Source: Khoudiadiopia massiliensis (GTDB taxonomy: Bacteria > Bacillota > Clostridia > Tissierellales > Peptoniphilaceae). From it: 64,000 bases of DNA. Each line of letters begins with the position of its first letter. Position 1 is the first letter of the stretch. A program made the position numbers and the translations under genes. Shown here in pieces: positions 61,133 through 64,000 of this stretch. The notes under the pieces were generated by a model that was given only the letters and a program-made list of their open reading frames with translations, did not search any database and was not told the origin of the DNA. Location of the stretch: positions 186,001 through 250,000 of the forward strand of contig OKQS01000001.1 in the NCBI GenBank assembly GCA_900290095.1, written 5' to 3'.

Positions 61133-62890
61133 TTACCTCTTTTTGGTCTGTCCGTTGTCGCCTTCCATGATTATTGAAAGGATCATAGGACTTCTTTGGA
61201 TCTCGGAAAATACGTAGCTCTTCAACTTGTCCCTGAGCTCGCTCTTTAAAAATGACCAATCCTTTATATTCTTCTTTTCAGCAGTATTAAATATGTTCAG
61301 GACTATATTCTTCATCTCCTGGATCATATCAATATTGTCTTTCATATATACAAAGCCCCTTGACATTATTTCCGGTCCGGCTATAACCTTTGAGGAATTC
61401 TTGTTGACTGTGACTACGGCGACTATCATGCCGTCATCTGCCAGCTTCTTCCTGTCCCTCAAAACCACATTGCCGACATCTCCTACTCCAAGGCCGTCAA
61501 TAAGGACTTTGCCTGCCTGAACTTCATTGTCTGTATTGGCAACAACATGCCTGCCCTTTTTCTCAAATTCAAATACCGTTCCGTTCTTGCCCATCAAAAC
61601 ATGATCTTCATCCATCCCCATTAAAAGAGCCAGCTGCTTATGGGCTGTCAACATGCGGGCTTCTCCGTGGGCCGGAATAAAGTATTGGGCTTTAACCAGG
61701 GAATGCATCAGTTTCAACTCTTCCTGACAGGCATGGCCCGAAACATGAACCTCGGCAAGCGAAGAATAGATCACGTTGCTCCCCTTGTCGGTCAGCTTGT
61801 TTATCATGTCTCCGATAGACTTTTCATTTCCCGGTATCTGAGAAGCTGAAAGTATTATAGTATCTTTTGGTCCTATCTGTATCTGTCTATGTGAATCATT
61901 TGACATCCTTGACAGGGCCGACATTGGCTCTCCCTGGCTTCCCGTTATCAGCAGGGTCACCTTATCCGGCTTATAGTTCTTTACATCGTTAATGTTTATT
62001 AGAGTGTCTTTTTTTACCCTCAGATAGCCCAAATTCTGAGCAACTTCAACATTGTTGAGCATTGACCTTCCGGAAAGGGCAACCTTACGGTGGTTGGCCT
62101 CCGCCGCCCAAATGATTTGCTGAACCCTATGCAGGTTTGAAGCGAATGTCGCAACGATAATCCTGTTTTTAGCCTGGGCAAATATTTCCTTAAAGGTCTC
62201 CCCGACATTTCTCTCGCTCATTGTATAGCCGGGGTGTTCAACGTTTGTTGAATCCGAGAAGAGAGCCAACACCCCTTCTTCTCCCAACTCGGCCAGAGCC
62301 TGTATATCTGTAGGCTCATGGTCTATGGGGGTAAAATCGAACTTGAAGTCACCCGTGAATACAACTGTTCCCACAGGGTTTCTTACGGCAATTGCACATG
62401 AATCCGGTATTGAGTGGGCAACCCTTATAAACTGGCAATCAAATGATCCCAGTTTAAGGCGGTCGCCCGCCTTAACATACTTTATCCATTTATTGGATAT
62501 TCCATGCTCAACAAGCTTGTTCTCAAGCATGCCTCCTGTAAGCCTTGTGCAATATACATTTACCGGAAGCTTTTTCAAAATATAGGGAACCGCTCCGTAG
62601 TGATCCTCATGACCGTGGGTTAGAAGTATGCCTTTTACCTTTTCCTTGTTTTTCTCAAGATAGCTTATGTCAGGAATGACTGTATCAATTCCCGGCATAT
62701 CCTCATCGGGGAAAGTCAGTCCGCAGTCAATAACAATGATGTCATCACCGTACTCGACCACAGTCATATTTTTCCCAATTTCCTTCAGGCCGCCAAGCGG
62801 TATGATCCTCAGCTTTTTATTGCCTGTTCTGCCTGATCTTTTTCCCTGACTTTTTTTATCATCGTCCCAATTTTTCTTCGTCCTTGTCAA
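61133..62890 (-). CDS. rnjA: Ribonuclease J
   Basis: 585 residues from a TTG directly after the DUF1292 stop (AAAGGA upstream). MBL/beta-CASP enzyme: LTHGHEDHYGAVPYIL (91-97 core metal site), GDFKFDFTPID, SDSTNVEHPGYT, beta-CASP KVALSGRSMLNN, GSQGEPMSAL and HVSGHACQEEL, then the C-terminal domain. The N-terminal 25 residues are a Lys/Arg-rich extension. RNase J has 5' to 3' exonuclease and endonuclease activity and is central to RNA decay in Firmicutes. Confidence 0.96.
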   Translation of the reverse strand: MTRTKKNWDDDKKSQGKRSGRTGNKKLRIIPLGGLKEIGKNMTVVEYGDDIIVIDCGLTFPDEDMPGIDTVIPDISYLEKNKEKVKGILLTHGHEDHYGAVPYILKKLPVNVYCTRLTGGMLENKLVEHGISNKWIKYVKAGDRLKLGSFDCQFIRVAHSIPDSCAIAVRNPVGTVVFTGDFKFDFTPIDHEPTDIQALAELGEEGVLALFSDSTNVEHPGYTMSERNVGETFKEIFAQAKNRIIVATFASNLHRVQQIIWAAEANHRKVALSGRSMLNNVEVAQNLGYLRVKKDTLININDVKNYKPDKVTLLITGSQGEPMSALSRMSNDSHRQIQIGPKDTIILSASQIPGNEKSIGDMINKLTDKGSNVIYSSLAEVHVSGHACQEELKLMHSLVKAQYFIPAHGEARMLTAHKQLALLMGMDEDHVLMGKNGTVFEFEKKGRHVVANTDNEVQAGKVLIDGLGVGDVGNVVLRDRKKLADDGMIVAVVTVNKNSSKVIAGPEIMSRGFVYMKDNIDMIQEMKNIVLNIFNTAEKKNIKDWSFLKSELRDKLKSYVFSEIQRSPMILSIIMEGDNGQTKKR

Positions 62891-62891
62891 A

Positions 62892-63155
62892 TTATATTCC
62901 TTTCGACTCAGATGGTTTGTCTCCCTTGCCTATCAGGTCCCTATAAGCCTCGCCGGCTTCTTCATATTCATCGGGATCATTTACAAGCTCGAAAACCATC
63001 TCTTCCTTGTCGGAATAAAAACGGAATAGGACTGCCTGACCGCTCTCAGGATCTTCCAACCAACAGTAGTCCCTGTTGTCCAAACTGAAAGACGCCAGTA
63101 TGTTCACGTCCACAAGACCCTGTTCGGTCCTTATTTGAACTGTGTTCTCATTCAT
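62892..63155 (-). CDS. DUF1292 protein (YrzB)
   Basis: 87 residues. The core VDVNILASFSLDNRDYCWLEDPESGQAVLFRFYSDKEEMVFELVNDPDEYEEAGEAY in outline is the family shape. This copy has the conserved position after ruvX (ireB-ruvX-yrzB), unlike the stand-alone acidic paralogue at 40.6 kb. Function unknown. Confidence 0.9.
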   Translation of the reverse strand: MNENTVQIRTEQGLVDVNILASFSLDNRDYCWLEDPESGQAVLFRFYSDKEEMVFELVNDPDEYEEAGEAYRDLIGKGDKPSESKGI

Positions 63156-63574
63156 TTGCTACTCCTTTTTTTATCCAACCATGTTTGCAAAATAAACGTA
63201 GCTGCCAATGCATCAACGTATTCTTTTCTTTTTTCACGACGGGTACCGCGCTCTATCATCACTCTTTCAGCTGAAACAGTTGACAGGCGCTCATCCTGAT
63301 ATATAACTTCCTTACCCGTTCTTTCCTGCAGGGCCCGGCCCAGGCTCATTGCTCTCTGTGCTGAAGCCCCTATATCATTGTTCATGTGCCTTGGAAGCCC
63401 CACCACTATCTCTTTTACATCTTCCTCGGCTATTACCGTCTCTAGTCTGTCTAAGTCTTTTTCCAAATTTTCTCTGTCTAAAGTTTTATAGGCCTGGGCA
63501 ATTAAATAAGTGGGGTCACTCAAAGCCAATCCTATCGTTTTACTTCCAACGTCCAAAGCTAAAGCCCTGGTCAT
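63152..63574 (-). CDS. ruvX: RuvX/YqgF family pre-16S rRNA nuclease
   Basis: 140 residues, RNase H-like fold. DVGSKTIGLALSDP (8-21) bears the first Asp, VGLPRHMNNDIG and YQDERLSTVSAERVM the next acidic residues, and DALAATFILQTWLD closes the site. YqgF matures the 16S rRNA 5' end in E. coli, while related proteins resolve Holliday junctions. Overlaps DUF1292 by four bases. Confidence 0.94.
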   Translation of the reverse strand: MTRALALDVGSKTIGLALSDPTYLIAQAYKTLDRENLEKDLDRLETVIAEEDVKEIVVGLPRHMNNDIGASAQRAMSLGRALQERTGKEVIYQDERLSTVSAERVMIERGTRREKRKEYVDALAATFILQTWLDKKRSSK

Positions 63575-63690
63575 AATCTCTCTCCAAATATTATATAAAA
63601 AATTACAAATGAATTGTAAAATAACAAATCAGGGGCAGGTCAACATCCTCAAAAATCTAAGGACCTTGCCGCCCCCAATCTAAAAATCAA

Positions 63691-63951
63691 CTACTTATCA
63701 GATTTATTTAAATAGTAAACCAATAACTCCTGTAAAAGCTCATCTCTGTCAATTTGGCGTATAAGCTTTCTTGCACCCTTGTAGCTCGTTATATATGTCG
63801 GGTCTCCCGATAAAATATAGCCTATAAGCTGATTAATTGGAGAATAGCCTTTTTCTTCAAGTGAATTATAAACCTCTTCTAAAATTTCTCGCAGGTTCTT
63901 CTTATCCTCTACAGGTGTGAAAAGCATTGTTTCACTAAAATCTTTAGACAT
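63691..63951 (-). CDS. ireB: IreB family regulatory phosphoprotein (UPF0297)
   Basis: 86 residues. Starts [23 protein letters not shown] with the Thr residues phosphorylated by the Ser/Thr kinase IreK in Enterococcus, then [35 protein letters not shown]. IreB lowers cephalosporin resistance by affecting peptidoglycan precursor supply. The usual upstream gene is alaS (beyond the window). Its product and the FHA protein both point to Ser/Thr kinase signalling in this organism. A GC-rich imperfect hairpin (about 63632-63676) lies between it and ruvX. Confidence 0.94.
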   Translation of the reverse strand: MSKDFSETMLFTPVEDKKNLREILEEVYNSLEEKGYSPINQLIGYILSGDPTYITSYKGARKLIRQIDRDELLQELLVYYLNKSDK

Positions 63952-64000
63952 GTGTCCTCCTTTTGAATATTACCCGCTAATTAATTTGAGCCTCAAATAA

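Overview
The window reads as a chromosomal segment of an anaerobic, low-to-mid GC Gram-positive bacterium, most likely in the Clostridia/Tissierellia area (Peptoniphilaceae-like). The grounds are the gene families present: SepF, a CWB2 cell-wall-binding surface protein, a GH25 lysozyme, HPr/EI/CcpA, RNase J, IreB, DUF1292, DUF1836, YtxH and DUF948 proteins, and an FHA-FtsW-PBP module. This placement is inference; no rRNA or other species marker lies in the window.

Layout. Nearly everything from 1 to 34.4 kb is on the minus strand. Read in the direction of transcription from high to low coordinates it holds: CYTH phosphatase, GreA and LysS (34.4-31.1 kb); an AT-rich island with remnants of an integrative conjugative element and small cargo genes (31.0-28.3 kb); DUF1836 and DegV (28.1-26.7 kb); ten tRNA genes in one array with its own promoter and terminator (26.66-25.66 kb); then a long tightly packed housekeeping run. 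That run holds an unknown protein, ruvC-ruvA-ruvB-queA-tgt-yajC, recJ, rel, an MBL hydrolase, aspS, an RseC-like protein, der, plsY, a HlyD-like adaptor, yggS, sepF, lspA, ung and an rluD-type gene. Next come comM, a surface hydrolase, and efp-nusB-xseA-xseB with the first codons of an ispA-like gene.

From 34.5 to 35.5 kb recX and a GIY-YIG gene run on the plus strand. From 35.5 to 52.9 kb the minus strand carries a lipoprotein with a two-component system, a second RluA-type pseudouridine synthase, a P-loop protein, DUF1292, a YitT-CvfB-chaperone-PepD operon, the zinc transporter znuACB, ptsH-ptsI with ccpA, DUF948 and YtxH proteins, a probable 6S RNA and a GH25 lysozyme. NAD kinase, TrkA and TrkH form a plus-strand block (53.0-56.7 kb). 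The last part (56.7-64 kb, minus) holds the PBP, FtsW/RodA and FHA genes, a U32 peptidase, RNase J, DUF1292, RuvX and IreB.

Functionally the window is mostly core metabolism: DNA repair and recombination (XseAB, Ung, RuvABC, RecJ, RecX, RuvX), tRNA biology (AspRS, LysRS, Tgt/QueA, two pseudouridine synthases, ten tRNAs), division and wall synthesis, stringent response and carbon catabolite control. The least ordinary parts are the decayed conjugative element at 28.3-31.0 kb, the adjoining lysyl-tRNA synthetase with an extra C-terminal tRNA-binding domain of different base composition, the structured RNA at 51.8-52.0 kb, a cytoplasmic SurA-like protein without a PPIase domain, and an orphan HlyD-like adaptor in the division cluster. 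I did not find a clearly new multi-gene system, CRISPR array, intact integrase or intact prophage.
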